The notes beneath the pieces were generated by a model. It was not told the DNA's origin, made no database searches, and worked only from the letters and a program-made list of their open reading frames with translations. Below, in pieces: positions 1-9,270 of a stretch of DNA of 13,674 bases. The translations under genes were made by a program, and so were the position numbers. Origin of the DNA: an uncultured Verrucomicrobiota bacterium (GTDB taxonomy: Bacteria > Verrucomicrobiota > Verrucomicrobiia > Limisphaerales > SXTU01); the NCBI GenBank assembly GCA_903863315.1, contig CAIPBN010000273.1:1-13674 (forward strand). The letters are read 5' to 3'. The first letter of the stretch is position 1; every line of letters starts with the position of its first letter.

Positions 1-2315
1 GATTGCACGCCGCTGGTGTCGTGCGTGTGGAAGTGGATGGGCAGACCCACTTCCTCCTTGAGCGCCTTCACCAGCTTCTTCGCGGCGAAGGGCCGGCACA
101 AGCCGGCCATGTCCTTGATGGCGATCATGTGCGCGCCCAGCTTCTCCAGCTCCTTCGCCAGGGCGACATAGTATTTGAGGGAATACTTGTCGCGCTTGGG
201 GTCAAGAATGTCGCCGGTGTAGCAGATGGCCGCCTCGCAGATGGCGTGCGTCTCGTTCACTGCTGCCATCGCCACGCGGAGATTGGGCGTGTAGTTCAAC
301 GAGTCGAAAACCCGGAAGATGTCCATGCCGGACGCGGCCGCGTGCTTCACGAAGCCCGCCACAACATTGTCCGGGTAGTTGGTGTAGCCGACGGCGTTGC
401 TGCCACGGAACAACATCTGGAAGCAGACATTGGGGATCTTGCCGCGCAACTCGCGCAGGCGCTCCCACGGATCTTCGTGCAGGAACCGCATCGCGGTGTC
501 GAAGGTCGCCCCGCCCCACATCTCCAGCGAGAACAGTCCCGGCGCGCGCCGCGCCAGCGCGTCGGCCACCGCGAGCATGTCAGCGCTGCGGACCCGCGTG
601 GCCATGAGGCTTTGGTGCGCATCGCGAAAGGTCGTGTCTGTGACGAGCAACCGCTTTTGCTTGCGGGTCCAGTCAGCGAACTTCTTCGCGCCCAGCTTGA
701 GCAGCAGATCGCGCGTGCCGGGTGCGGGCACCTGCCGGTGGTTGTAGCTCGGCGCGACGGCCGGGGTGAACGGCTTCTCCGGCTTGAAGCCCTTGGCGTG
801 CGGATTGCCGTTCACAATGACGTTGCCGAGGAAGTTCAGGAGCTTCGTGGCGCGGTCCCGGCGATGCTTGAAGGCAAACAGCTCCGGTGTGCTGTCAATC
901 AACGTGGTCGTGGCCTGACCGCTGCGGAACACGGGGTTGTGAATCAGGTTCTCGAGGAAGGGGATGTTGGTCTTCACCCCACGGATGCGGAACTCGCGCA
1001 GCGCGCGGTCCGTCCGCTGGAGCGCCATCTCGTAGGTCTGGCCGGAGCTTGTCACCTTCACGAGCATGGAGTCGTAGAACGGCGTGATGACCGCGCCGGC
1101 GAAGCCCATGCCGCCATCCAATCGCACGCCAAAGCCACCGGCGCTGCGGTAGGTGAGAATTTTGCCGTAATCGGGCGTGAACTTGCTTTCCGGATCCTCC
1201 GTCGTGACGCGGCACTGCACGGCGTAACCGTTGCGGGGAATTTGATTCTGCGGCGGCATCCCGACCTCGGGGCCGTGCAGGCGGTGGCCTTGGGCGATGA
1301 GAATTTGCGCGCGCACCAGATCGAGGCCGGTGATGACCTCCGTGACCGTGTGCTCGACCTGGATGCGCGGGTTCATCTCGATGAAGAACCACTCGTGCCG
1401 GTCGAGGTCGTAGAGGAACTCGATGGTGCCCGCGTTGTCGTAGCGAATCTCGCCAGCCATCCGCGCCGCCGCAGCGCACAGCTCCTTGATGACGTGCTCG
1501 GGCAGGCCGAAGGACGGAGCGACCTCAACAACCTTTTGATGCCGCCGTTGCACCGAGCAATCGCGCTCGTGCAGGTGAATCACATTGCCGTGCTGGTCGC
1601 CGAGAATCTGCACCTCGATGTGCTTCGCGTTGGGAATGTATTTCTCCAGGAACACCGCCGGATTGCCAAACGCGCGGCCCGCCTCCGCCTGCGCCTCGTC
1701 GAGCAGGTTGCTCAAGTCCGCCGCCTTGTGAACCACGCGCATCCCGCGACCGCCGCCACCGAACGCTGCCTTGATGATGAGCGGGAAACCGATCTCTTTC
1801 GCCACCTTCAGCGCATCAGCGCGGTCGCTGATGGGGTCTTCGGTGCCCGGCAGCGTCGGCACGCCGATCTTTTGGGCCAGCGCCCGCGCCGCCGTTTTGT
1901 CGCCCATCATTTCCAGCAGCTCAGGCCGGGGACCGACGAACGTGATGCCCGCCGCCGCGCAGGCGCGCGCAAAGGCCGGGTTCTCCGACAGAAAGCCGTA
2001 ACCGGGATGAATCAAATCCACGCCGCGTTCCTTCGCCAGTGCGACGATGCCCTCGATATCCAAGTAGGCACCGACCGGCCCCTTCCCCTGCCCCACCAGA
2101 TACGCCTCGTCCGCCTTGAAGCGATGCACGCAGAAGCGGTCCTCCTGCGCGTAAACCGCCACGGTGCGGAGGCTCAGCTCGGTCGCGGCGCGGAAGATAC
2201 GGATGGCGATCTCCGAGCGATTCGCCGCCATCAGCTTCGAAAATGTCTTGGGTGCCGCCGGGAGCTCGGCTGGTTTTTCGTTGGAAGATTTGCCCGCGCT
2301 GCTGCGTAAACTCAT
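1..2315 (-). CDS. pyc: Pyruvate carboxylase, N-terminal 771 residues (cut by left window edge)
   Basis: Biotin-dependent enzyme that carboxylates pyruvate to oxaloacetate in the cytoplasm (anaplerosis). Reading the minus strand from ATG at 2315 gives 771 codons without a stop. After a roughly 27-residue leader, the biotin carboxylase domain starts at LMAANRSEIAIR (about 28). It has the ATP-grasp glycine loop FGGGGRGMRVV (about 185), ERDCSVQRRHQK (about 250) and EMNPRIQVEHTVTE (about 313). The carboxyltransferase domain follows with DTTFRDAHQSL (about 557) and EMWGGATFD (about 598). Lys734 in IKDMAG matches the carboxylated lysine, and His763/His765 in FHTHDTSG match the metal ligands, 29 and 31 residues later as expected. 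Usual length is about 1,150, so the rest of the carboxyltransferase and the biotin domain lie outside. A single-chain pyruvate carboxylase fits better than acetyl-CoA or oxaloacetate enzymes, because both domains are fused in this order. No Shine-Dalgarno sequence is visible; a palindrome sits just upstream. Confidence 0.96.
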   Translation of the reverse strand, partial: MSLRSSAGKSSNEKPAELPAAPKTFSKLMAANRSEIAIRIFRAATELSLRTVAVYAQEDRFCVHRFKADEAYLVGQGKGPVGAYLDIEGIVALAKERGVDLIHPGYGFLSENPAFARACAAAGITFVGPRPELLEMMGDKTAARALAQKIGVPTLPGTEDPISDRADALKVAKEIGFPLIIKAAFGGGGRGMRVVHKAADLSNLLDEAQAEAGRAFGNPAVFLEKYIPNAKHIEVQILGDQHGNVIHLHERDCSVQRRHQKVVEVAPSFGLPEHVIKELCAAAARMAGEIRYDNAGTIEFLYDLDRHEWFFIEMNPRIQVEHTVTEVITGLDLVRAQILIAQGHRLHGPEVGMPPQNQIPRNGYAVQCRVTTEDPESKFTPDYGKILTYRSAGGFGVRLDGGMGFAGAVITPFYDSMLVKVTSSGQTYEMALQRTDRALREFRIRGVKTNIPFLENLIHNPVFRSGQATTTLIDSTPELFAFKHRRDRATKLLNFLGNVIVNGNPHAKGFKPEKPFTPAVAPSYNHRQVPAPGTRDLLLKLGAKKFADWTRKQKRLLVTDTTFRDAHQSLMATRVRSADMLAVADALARRAPGLFSLEMWGGATFDTAMRFLHEDPWERLRELRGKIPNVCFQMLFRGSNAVGYTNYPDNVVAGFVKHAAASGMDIFRVFDSLNYTPNLRVAMAAVNETHAICEAAICYTGDILDPKRDKYSLKYYVALAKELEKLGAHMIAIKDMAGLCRPFAAKKLVKALKEEVGLPIHFHTHDTSGVQ

Positions 2316-2318
2316 AAG

Positions 2319-2347
2319 CGGCGGACGTTCTACAGGACGTCCCGCCG
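2319..2347. repeat. Imperfect palindrome in the pyc/SDR divergent region
   Basis: The left arm 2319-2328 (CGGCGGACGT) pairs with 2337-2347 (ACGTCCCGCCG), giving ten base pairs with one bulged C at 2341 or 2342 and an 8-base loop. On the pyc side it ends three bases before the ATG. It could be an operator, an RNA hairpin over the ribosome entry site, or a copy of a dispersed intergenic repeat; the sequence alone does not decide. Confidence 0.55.
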
Positions 2348-2355
2348 TTGGCCAA
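2327..2355 (-). promoter_or_regulatory. Possible pyc promoter
   Basis: On the minus strand, TTGGCC (complement of 2350-2355) and TAGAAC (complement of 2327-2332) are 17 bases apart, and the -10-like element ends 11 bases before the pyc ATG. It resembles the elements upstream of five other units in this window. This is by-eye matching only, in GC-rich DNA. Confidence 0.3.
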
Positions 2356-2370
2356 GCCCGGAAGCGCCCC

Positions 2371-2398
2371 TTGACGCGCAGTCGCGGCCAGATACGTT
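2371..2398 (+). promoter_or_regulatory. Possible promoter of the SDR gene
   Basis: TTGACG (2371-2376), 16 bases, then TACGTT (2393-2398), ending 14 bases before the TTG start at 2413. The -35 is near consensus and the -10 keeps the T-A....T positions. No Shine-Dalgarno sequence lies between it and the start. Assigned by eye. Confidence 0.35.
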
Positions 2399-2412
2399 CG
2401 CCGCCGTGATTT

Positions 2413-4023
2413 TTGCCCAACACAACCGCCCGGCACTTTCCGCCGGGGCAAGAAGGAACAGCTCCCATTAACCCGTCCTCCGCCCGGCCGGCCCAGCCCA
2501 CCAGTCCGCCGTCCCCCGAACAGCTCCGCCAGGCCATCGAAGTCCTGGAGGCAGCCGCCCAAGACCGGGCCGTTCTCAAGGGGCTTTCCGCCCCGGATTT
2601 CCAGCGGCTGATCCAGTCCGCCGGGGCCGTCTTCTGCCCGGACACCCGCGAGCGCCGCCGGCTCGTGAAGGCCCAGCAACGCCAGCGCAAGGCCGCCAAG
2701 CAGGAGCGCGATGAAACCGTCCTCGCCGAAACGGGCATCCGCCAGTTGCGCCAGAAACCCGTCTTCACCACCCCCAACGTCTTTGCTCCCACCAGCGGTG
2801 ACGGCCAGACGATCAAGGACGACCCCGATTTCCGCGAAGTGGTGGAGCCGCAGAACTGCTACATCTGCAAACAGGATTACCTCCAGATCCATCACTTCTA
2901 CGACCAGCTCTGCCCGAAGTGCGCCGAGGTGAACTTCCGCAAGCGCACCGAGCTGGCGGACCTGCGCGGCCGCGTGGCGCTGCTCACCGGCGGGCGCGTG
3001 AAGATTGGTTACCAGGCCGGCATCAAGCTCCTGCGCTGCGGCGCGCACCTGATCGTCACCACGCGCTTCCCCCGGGACTCCGCGATGCGCTACGCACAGG
3101 AACCTGACTTCGCGGAATGGGGTCACCGGCTGGAGATCTTCGGCCTGGACCTCCGCCACACACCGAGCGTCGAGGCCTTCTGCCGCCACCTGCTGGCCAC
3201 GCGCGACCGGCTGGACTTTATCATCAACAACGCCTGCCAGACCGTGCGCCGCCCGCCGGGCTTTTATCAGCACATGATGGCGGCGGAGACCACCGCCCTG
3301 CGGGAACTGCCCCCGGCCGTGCGCAAACTGGTCGGCGCTTACGAGGGCCTGCGCGGCTATCATCTGCTGCCCGAGGGCGAAACGGCGCTGGCCCAGCAAG
3401 CCACATCCATCGCCGGGCTCACGCACGCCGCGCAGCTCTCCCAGGTCCCGTTGCTCCCTGAGGAGCTGACCGCCCAGAGGGCGCTCTTCCCCGAGGGCCG
3501 ACTCGATCAGGACCTGCAACAGGTGGACCTGCGGGACAACAACTCCTGGCGGCTGCGCCTGGCGGAGGTGCCCACCGTCGAACTGCTGGAAGTCCATCTG
3601 GTGAACGCCGTTGCCCCGTTCCTGCTCGATGCCCGGCTCAAGCCGCTGATGCTGCGCACCCCGGAGCGCGACAAGCACATCGTCAACGTCTCCGCCGTCG
3701 AGGGCCAGTTCTACCGCCTCTACAAGACCACACGCCATCCCCACACGAACATGGCCAAGGCCGCCTTGAACATGATGACCCGCACCGCCGCGGCGGATTA
3801 CCAGGCGGACGGCATCCACATGAACAGCGTGGACACCGGCTGGGTGACCGATGAAGACCCGGTCCACATCGCCGAGCGCAAGACCGCCGAGCACCGCTTC
3901 CACCCGCCGCTCGACATCGTGGACGGCGCGGCGCGGATCGTGGACCCCATCATCGCGGGCTTCAACACCGGCGAGCACATCTGGGGCAAGTTCCTCAAGG
4001 ACTACCAGCCGACGGATTGGTAG
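2413..4023 (+). CDS. SDR-like oxidoreductase with N-terminal CxxC/CxxC knuckle; substrate unknown
   Basis: 536-residue Rossmann-fold protein of the short-chain dehydrogenase/reductase superfamily. Residues 1-35 are proline-rich and low complexity, and 36-110 are helical and charged. A probable zinc site follows: C149-x2-C152 and C167-x2-C170, with H160/H161 between. The Rossmann part starts near 186 with TGGRVKIG (192-199), where Lys197 replaces a glycine of TGxxxGxG. NNAC (272-275) replaces NNAG. About 110 extra residues (roughly 280-390) precede LVNAVAPFLL. Active-site Ser427 is present, but the YxxxK position reads T445-N-M-A-K449, so the lysine stays and the tyrosine is gone. NSVDTGWVTD (471-480) matches the post-active-site SDR loop. 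I recall similar HTNMAKAALN proteins in eukaryotes and some bacteria, all of unknown function. The start is TTG at 2413, since TGA at 2407-2409 closes the frame; a later start cannot be excluded. It may not have classical SDR catalysis. Confidence 0.88.
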   Translation: MPNTTARHFPPGQEGTAPINPSSARPAQPTSPPSPEQLRQAIEVLEAAAQDRAVLKGLSAPDFQRLIQSAGAVFCPDTRERRRLVKAQQRQRKAAKQERDETVLAETGIRQLRQKPVFTTPNVFAPTSGDGQTIKDDPDFREVVEPQNCYICKQDYLQIHHFYDQLCPKCAEVNFRKRTELADLRGRVALLTGGRVKIGYQAGIKLLRCGAHLIVTTRFPRDSAMRYAQEPDFAEWGHRLEIFGLDLRHTPSVEAFCRHLLATRDRLDFIINNACQTVRRPPGFYQHMMAAETTALRELPPAVRKLVGAYEGLRGYHLLPEGETALAQQATSIAGLTHAAQLSQVPLLPEELTAQRALFPEGRLDQDLQQVDLRDNNSWRLRLAEVPTVELLEVHLVNAVAPFLLDARLKPLMLRTPERDKHIVNVSAVEGQFYRLYKTTRHPHTNMAKAALNMMTRTAAADYQADGIHMNSVDTGWVTDEDPVHIAERKTAEHRFHPPLDIVDGAARIVDPIIAGFNTGEHIWGKFLKDYQPTDW

Positions 4024-4067
4024 GCGCAGGTTCCGGCCCGGCTGCTGAACGCGGGCGCACGGTGCGC

Positions 4068-4095
4068 TTGCCGCGTCGCTCTCCTCTGTTACCGT
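4068..4095 (+). promoter_or_regulatory. Possible thiH promoter
   Basis: TTGCCG (4068-4073), 16 bases, TACCGT (4090-4095), then only seven bases to the thiH ATG at 4103. A short palindrome, GCGCAC-G-GTGCGC (4055-4067), abuts the -35. If real, the transcript would start at or near the start codon, which agrees with the missing Shine-Dalgarno sequence. By-eye match. Confidence 0.3.
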
Positions 4096-4102
4096 CACCG
4101 CA

Positions 4103-5305
4103 ATGAGTTTTGTCGCCGAGTTCAACGCGCTGCCCATGGCCTCACTGGAGCAGTCCGCCCGCACGACTTCGCTGGCGGAAGCCCAGGCCGCGCTGGGAAA
4201 GGCGCAGTTGGCGCTGGAGGACTTTGCCCGGCTGATCTCGCCCATCGCCGGCCAGTTGCTGGAGCCGCTGTGCCGCCGCTCCCAGTCCCTCACCCGGCAG
4301 CGGTTTGGCAAGGTCATCCGCCTCTTTGCGCCGCTGTATCTTTCCAACGAGTGCATCAACAACTGCGCCTACTGCGGCTTCTCCCGCGACAACCCGATTC
4401 TGCGCGTGACGCTCGCGGTCGAGGAAGTGCGGCGCGAAGCCCGGTCGCTGCGCGATCAGGGTTTCCGCAATCTGCTGCTGGTCGCCGGCGAGCATCCCAA
4501 GTTCGTCTCGGGCGACTACATGGCGGCCTGTGTCCGAGCGCTGCACGCGGAGTGGCCCAGCCTCTCGCTCGAAGTCGGCCCGATGGAGACGGAGGAATAC
4601 CGGCCCATCGTCGCCGCCGGTGCGGAAGGTCTGGTCGTGTATCAGGAGACTTACGACCGCGCCATCTATGAGCGAATGCACACGGCGGGGCCGAAGCGGA
4701 ATTTCGACTGGCGGCTGGAAACGCCCGAGCGCGCGTATGATGCGGGCTTCCGTCGGCTGGGCATCGGTGCGCTCTATGGCCTGGCGGACTGGCGGCGCGA
4801 GGCCTTGAGCGTCGCCGCGCACGCGCTCTACCTCTTGCGGCATTGCTGGAAGGCGCAAGTGACCATCTCCCTCCCACGGCTGCGTCCGTGCGCCGGCGAA
4901 TTTCAGCCGCTGACCACCATGACCGACCGTGAGCTGGTGCAGCTCGTCGCGGCGTTTCGGCTCCTGCTGCCGGATGTCGGCCTCGTGCTCTCGACGCGCG
5001 AACCTGCCAAGCTGCGCGATGGTCTCTTCCCGCTCGGCATCACGCTGGCCAGCGCTGGCAGCCACACCGAGCCGGGCGGTTACACCGGTGCAGGGCGCGA
5101 GAACATCCACCGCACCGAGCGCGGGCGCATCGTGGAGCTGGCCTCCGGAGCGAGCGAGTGGGCCGCGATGGCAGGCCGCTCGACTAACGCCACCGGCCAG
5201 TTTGAAATCGCCGACGAGCGTTCGCCGGAGGAAATCGCCACCCTCATCCGCAGTCTCGGCTACGAGCCGGTCTGGAAGGATTGGGATGCGGCGCTGACCG
5301 CATGA
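4103..5305 (+). CDS. thiH: 2-iminoacetate synthase (ThiH), radical SAM
   Basis: Radical SAM enzyme that cleaves tyrosine to 2-iminoacetate (dehydroglycine) and p-cresol; ThiG uses the product to build the thiazole of thiamine. The 4Fe-4S motif is C84-x3-C88-x2-C91 in SNECINNCAYCGF, as in known ThiH proteins. Other family features are VAGEHPKF (127-134), the VGPMETEEY region (158-166), ISLPRLRPCAG (255-265), SAGSHTEPGGY (317-327) and the C-terminal GYEPVWKDWD (386-395). At 400 residues it is slightly longer than E. coli ThiH, mostly through about 35 extra residues (roughly 329-365) between PGGY and QFEIADERSPEE. The ATG at 4103 has no clear Shine-Dalgarno sequence. A secreted LIM/HExxH gene follows after 21 bases, then thiS, which supports ThiH over relatives such as HydG. 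No thiG or thiF lies in the window. Confidence 0.95.
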   Translation: MSFVAEFNALPMASLEQSARTTSLAEAQAALGKAQLALEDFARLISPIAGQLLEPLCRRSQSLTRQRFGKVIRLFAPLYLSNECINNCAYCGFSRDNPILRVTLAVEEVRREARSLRDQGFRNLLLVAGEHPKFVSGDYMAACVRALHAEWPSLSLEVGPMETEEYRPIVAAGAEGLVVYQETYDRAIYERMHTAGPKRNFDWRLETPERAYDAGFRRLGIGALYGLADWRREALSVAAHALYLLRHCWKAQVTISLPRLRPCAGEFQPLTTMTDRELVQLVAAFRLLLPDVGLVLSTREPAKLRDGLFPLGITLASAGSHTEPGGYTGAGRENIHRTERGRIVELASGASEWAAMAGRSTNATGQFEIADERSPEEIATLIRSLGYEPVWKDWDAALTA

Positions 5306-5314
5306 ACTAAGACC

Positions 5315-5318
5315 GAGG
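5315..5318 (+). promoter_or_regulatory. Ribosome binding site deciding the LIM/DA1-like start
   Basis: GAGG eight bases before ATG 5327, one of few Shine-Dalgarno-like sequences in this window. The second in-frame ATG (5345) has none, so 5327 is preferred and adds six residues before the signal-peptide core. Confidence 0.5.
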
Positions 5319-5326
5319 TTGCGAAG

Positions 5327-6463
5327 ATGTCGCTCCGTCCTCCCATGACCAACGCCGCGCCAGTCCGGTTCACCAGGTCACTGGCGTCATGGTTGAGCTT
5401 CGCTGTTGTGCTCCTCGGCTCCGGCATCTGGACACAGGCGCAAGCCCCCACCACACCTTCCGCCCCGATTCACTGCGTCGTCTGCGCCAAGGTCATCTCC
5501 GGCAAGTATTTCATCCACAACCTGACCAACAACATTTGCGTCGATTGCGAAAAACTCGAAACCCGCTGCTCGGTGTGCGGGCTGCCGGTGAAAGAAAACT
5601 TTGGCAAGACCAAGGACGGCCGCTTCCTCTGCAAGACCGACCTGCCCAACACCGTGCTGACCGAGGAGGAGGGCCGCCGCCTGTTTGATCAAGCCGTCAC
5701 CGACCTGGACGCCCTGTCCGAAGGCCAGCTCCGGCTGCGTTCCCCGCAGGTCAACGTGCAGATGCTGTTTCACCTGGACTTCACGGAATCCCAGGCGTCC
5801 GGCAAATCCGCCAGCCCCCTGCATCGGCTGGGCTTCTCCATGAGCCGGCCCGCCGGAAACGGCTTCACCCACAACGTCGTGCTTCTCAGTGGTCAGTTGC
5901 GCGGCCTCACGCTGTCCACCTGCGCGCACGAGTATGGCCACCTCTGGATCAACGAAAATCGCCCCGCGAACCGCACCATCGAACCCGACTCGCTGGAGGC
6001 CATCTGCGAATTGCTGGGCTACAAGCTGGCCACCCGCCGGGGCGACACCAACGAACTCGCCCGCATCCGGCGCAATCCCTACACCAACGGCCGCATCATT
6101 CCGGCGCTCGACCTCGAAGCCCGCGAAGGTCTCGCCGCCGTGCTGAACTGGGTGCGCAACGGCACAGCCGCCAGCCTCGGCAGCAATTCCGCTCCCGTCG
6201 TGACCATCGCCACTCCGGCAGCCCCGGCCGAACTGCGCCCGCCCCCGCCTCCCGCAGTGAAGCTCGAACTTCGCTCCCTCGTGCGCACCGCCAAGCGCAC
6301 CTTCGCCGTGATCAATGGTGAACGCTTCGAACTGGGCACCGAAATCGCCCTCCTCGTCGGCGGACAACGCCGCCGCGTCCGCCTGGAATCAGCCCAGGAG
6401 AACGCGGTCGTCGTCACTGTGGACGGCCAGCCCCAAACCCTCCGCCTCGGCGGCCCCCCGTGA
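5327..6463 (+). CDS. Secreted LIM-like zinc-finger protein with HExxH peptidase domain (DA1-like)
   Basis: 378 residues, predicted exported. Residues 1-40 form a signal peptide: arginines, hydrophobic 19-34, and a likely cut after AQA at 40. A LIM-like double zinc finger follows: C50-x2-C53-x17-C71-x2-C74, then C81-x2-C84-x17-C102-x2-D105. The second half has typical LIM spacing; in the first, Cys71 takes the place of the usual His and the linker is longer. The core has H201-E-Y-G-H205, with Glu224 in SLEAICELLGYKLA as likely third zinc ligand; a LIM followed by this HExxH...E..C layout resembles DA1 peptidases, known best from plants. A proline run (305-309) leads to a beta-rich C-terminal part (about 315-375, INGERFELG...VTVDGQPQTLRL) reminiscent of GspB/PilP-type domains (weak). 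A GAGG at 5315-5318 supports the ATG at 5327 over ATG 5345. It lies 21 bases after thiH, and its TGA overlaps the thiS start. Substrate unknown. Confidence 0.8.
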   Translation: MSLRPPMTNAAPVRFTRSLASWLSFAVVLLGSGIWTQAQAPTTPSAPIHCVVCAKVISGKYFIHNLTNNICVDCEKLETRCSVCGLPVKENFGKTKDGRFLCKTDLPNTVLTEEEGRRLFDQAVTDLDALSEGQLRLRSPQVNVQMLFHLDFTESQASGKSASPLHRLGFSMSRPAGNGFTHNVVLLSGQLRGLTLSTCAHEYGHLWINENRPANRTIEPDSLEAICELLGYKLATRRGDTNELARIRRNPYTNGRIIPALDLEAREGLAAVLNWVRNGTAASLGSNSAPVVTIATPAAPAELRPPPPPAVKLELRSLVRTAKRTFAVINGERFELGTEIALLVGGQRRRVRLESAQENAVVVTVDGQPQTLRLGGPP

Positions 6464-6669
6464 ACTCCCCGCACGTCATCGCCAACGGCCAGCCCATCCC
6501 CACCGGGTTCCCCTGCACCTTGGAAGAATTTCTCAACCGGCAGCAACTGCTCCCGCGCAGCGTGGTCGTGGAGCACAACGGCGAAGCAGTGGCCCCCTCA
6601 GAGTTTCCCCGCCGCCCGCTGCAACCCGGCGACCGCCTCGAAATCGTCCGCATCGTCGCCGGCGGCTGA
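6460..6669 (+). CDS. thiS: Sulfur carrier protein ThiS
   Basis: 69-residue ubiquitin-fold sulfur carrier. Its C-terminal Gly-Gly is adenylated by ThiF, then thiocarboxylated, and it donates sulfur to the thiazole ring made by ThiG. The evidence is the small size, the N-terminal strand HVIANGQPIPTG, the CTLEEFLNRQQL helix, VVVEHNGEAV, the RRPLQPGDRLEIVRIVAGG ending (family consensus ...GDxxEIVxxVxGG) and the terminal GG at 68-69. The start is GTG at 6460, overlapping the upstream TGA (6461-6463) in a GTGA; no Shine-Dalgarno sequence is visible, so translation is probably coupled to the gene before. With thiH this forms a partial thiazole cluster; thiG and thiF must lie elsewhere. MoaD-type carriers share the GG end, but the thiH neighbourhood and the sequence favour ThiS. 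Confidence 0.93.
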   Translation: MNSPHVIANGQPIPTGFPCTLEEFLNRQQLLPRSVVVEHNGEAVAPSEFPRRPLQPGDRLEIVRIVAGG

Positions 6670-6680
6670 TCGGATCGCCG

Positions 6681-6720
6681 GCTGCGCACGGTTCCCGCAT
6701 TGCAGTCAGCCGTGCGCTGC
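6681..6720. repeat. Inverted repeat between thiS and cstA
   Basis: GCGCACGG (6684-6691) pairs perfectly with CCGTGCGC (6710-6717). The stem extends outward past a T-T mismatch by two more pairs (6681-6682 with 6719-6720) and inward by a G-U and an A-T pair. There is no T-run after it, so it is not a standard terminator. It spans the putative cstA -35 and could be an operator or a hairpin ending thi transcription. Confidence 0.5.
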
Positions 6721-6727
6721 GTAGGAT
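6700..6727 (+). promoter_or_regulatory. Possible cstA promoter
   Basis: TTGCAG (6700-6705), 16 bases, TAGGAT (6722-6727), ending 18 bases before the cstA ATG at 6746. It lies partly inside the inverted repeat 6681-6720, which would suit a repressor site. By-eye match. Confidence 0.35.
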
Positions 6728-6745
6728 GCGCGGCATTCGTAGTTC

Positions 6746-9187
<2,442 letters not shown>

Positions 9188-9195
9188 TCGCGGAA

Positions 9196-9265
9196 AGTGA
9201 TTAGTAATCAGTTTTTAGTCGGCCCAGCAAACCGAGCACTTGCTATTCACTAATTACTAATCACT
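9196..9265. repeat. AT-rich inverted repeat between cstA and nadD
   Basis: AGTGATTAGTAATCAGT (9196-9212) is the reverse complement of 9249-9265 with one mismatch in 17 (13 of 13 at the outer ends), with a 36-base loop. The left arm also holds an internal palindrome, TGATTA-G-TAATCA (9198-9210). Its base composition differs sharply from the GC-rich surroundings. It ends five bases before the nadD ATG. It could be a dispersed intergenic repeat (REP/MITE-like), an operator, or a transcript hairpin; TTTTT at 9212-9216 lies in the loop side. Confidence 0.75.
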
Positions 9266-9270
9266 CCCCG

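Noticed and set aside
3..2309. Open plus-strand frame of 768 codons
   Set aside because: It lies wholly opposite pyruvate carboxylase, whose motifs are unmistakable on the minus strand. Its translation is Arg/Ala/His/Val-rich without domain features, as expected for an antisense shadow in GC-rich DNA.
4024..4102. TPP riboswitch before thiH
   Set aside because: The gap is only 79 bases and contains no CTGAGA-type thi-box core or the matching second half, so there is no room or sequence for the element.
1921..4362. Open minus-strand frame of 813 codons
   Set aside because: It spans the antisense of the SDR gene, parts of pyc and thiH, and the divergent region. It has no recognisable motif, and both overlapped strands carry real genes.
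5387..6367. Minus-strand frame of 326 codons opposite the LIM/DA1-like gene
   Set aside because: The plus strand has a signal peptide, spaced cysteines and HExxH; the antisense product is Gly/Ala/Val/Gln-rich with no motif.
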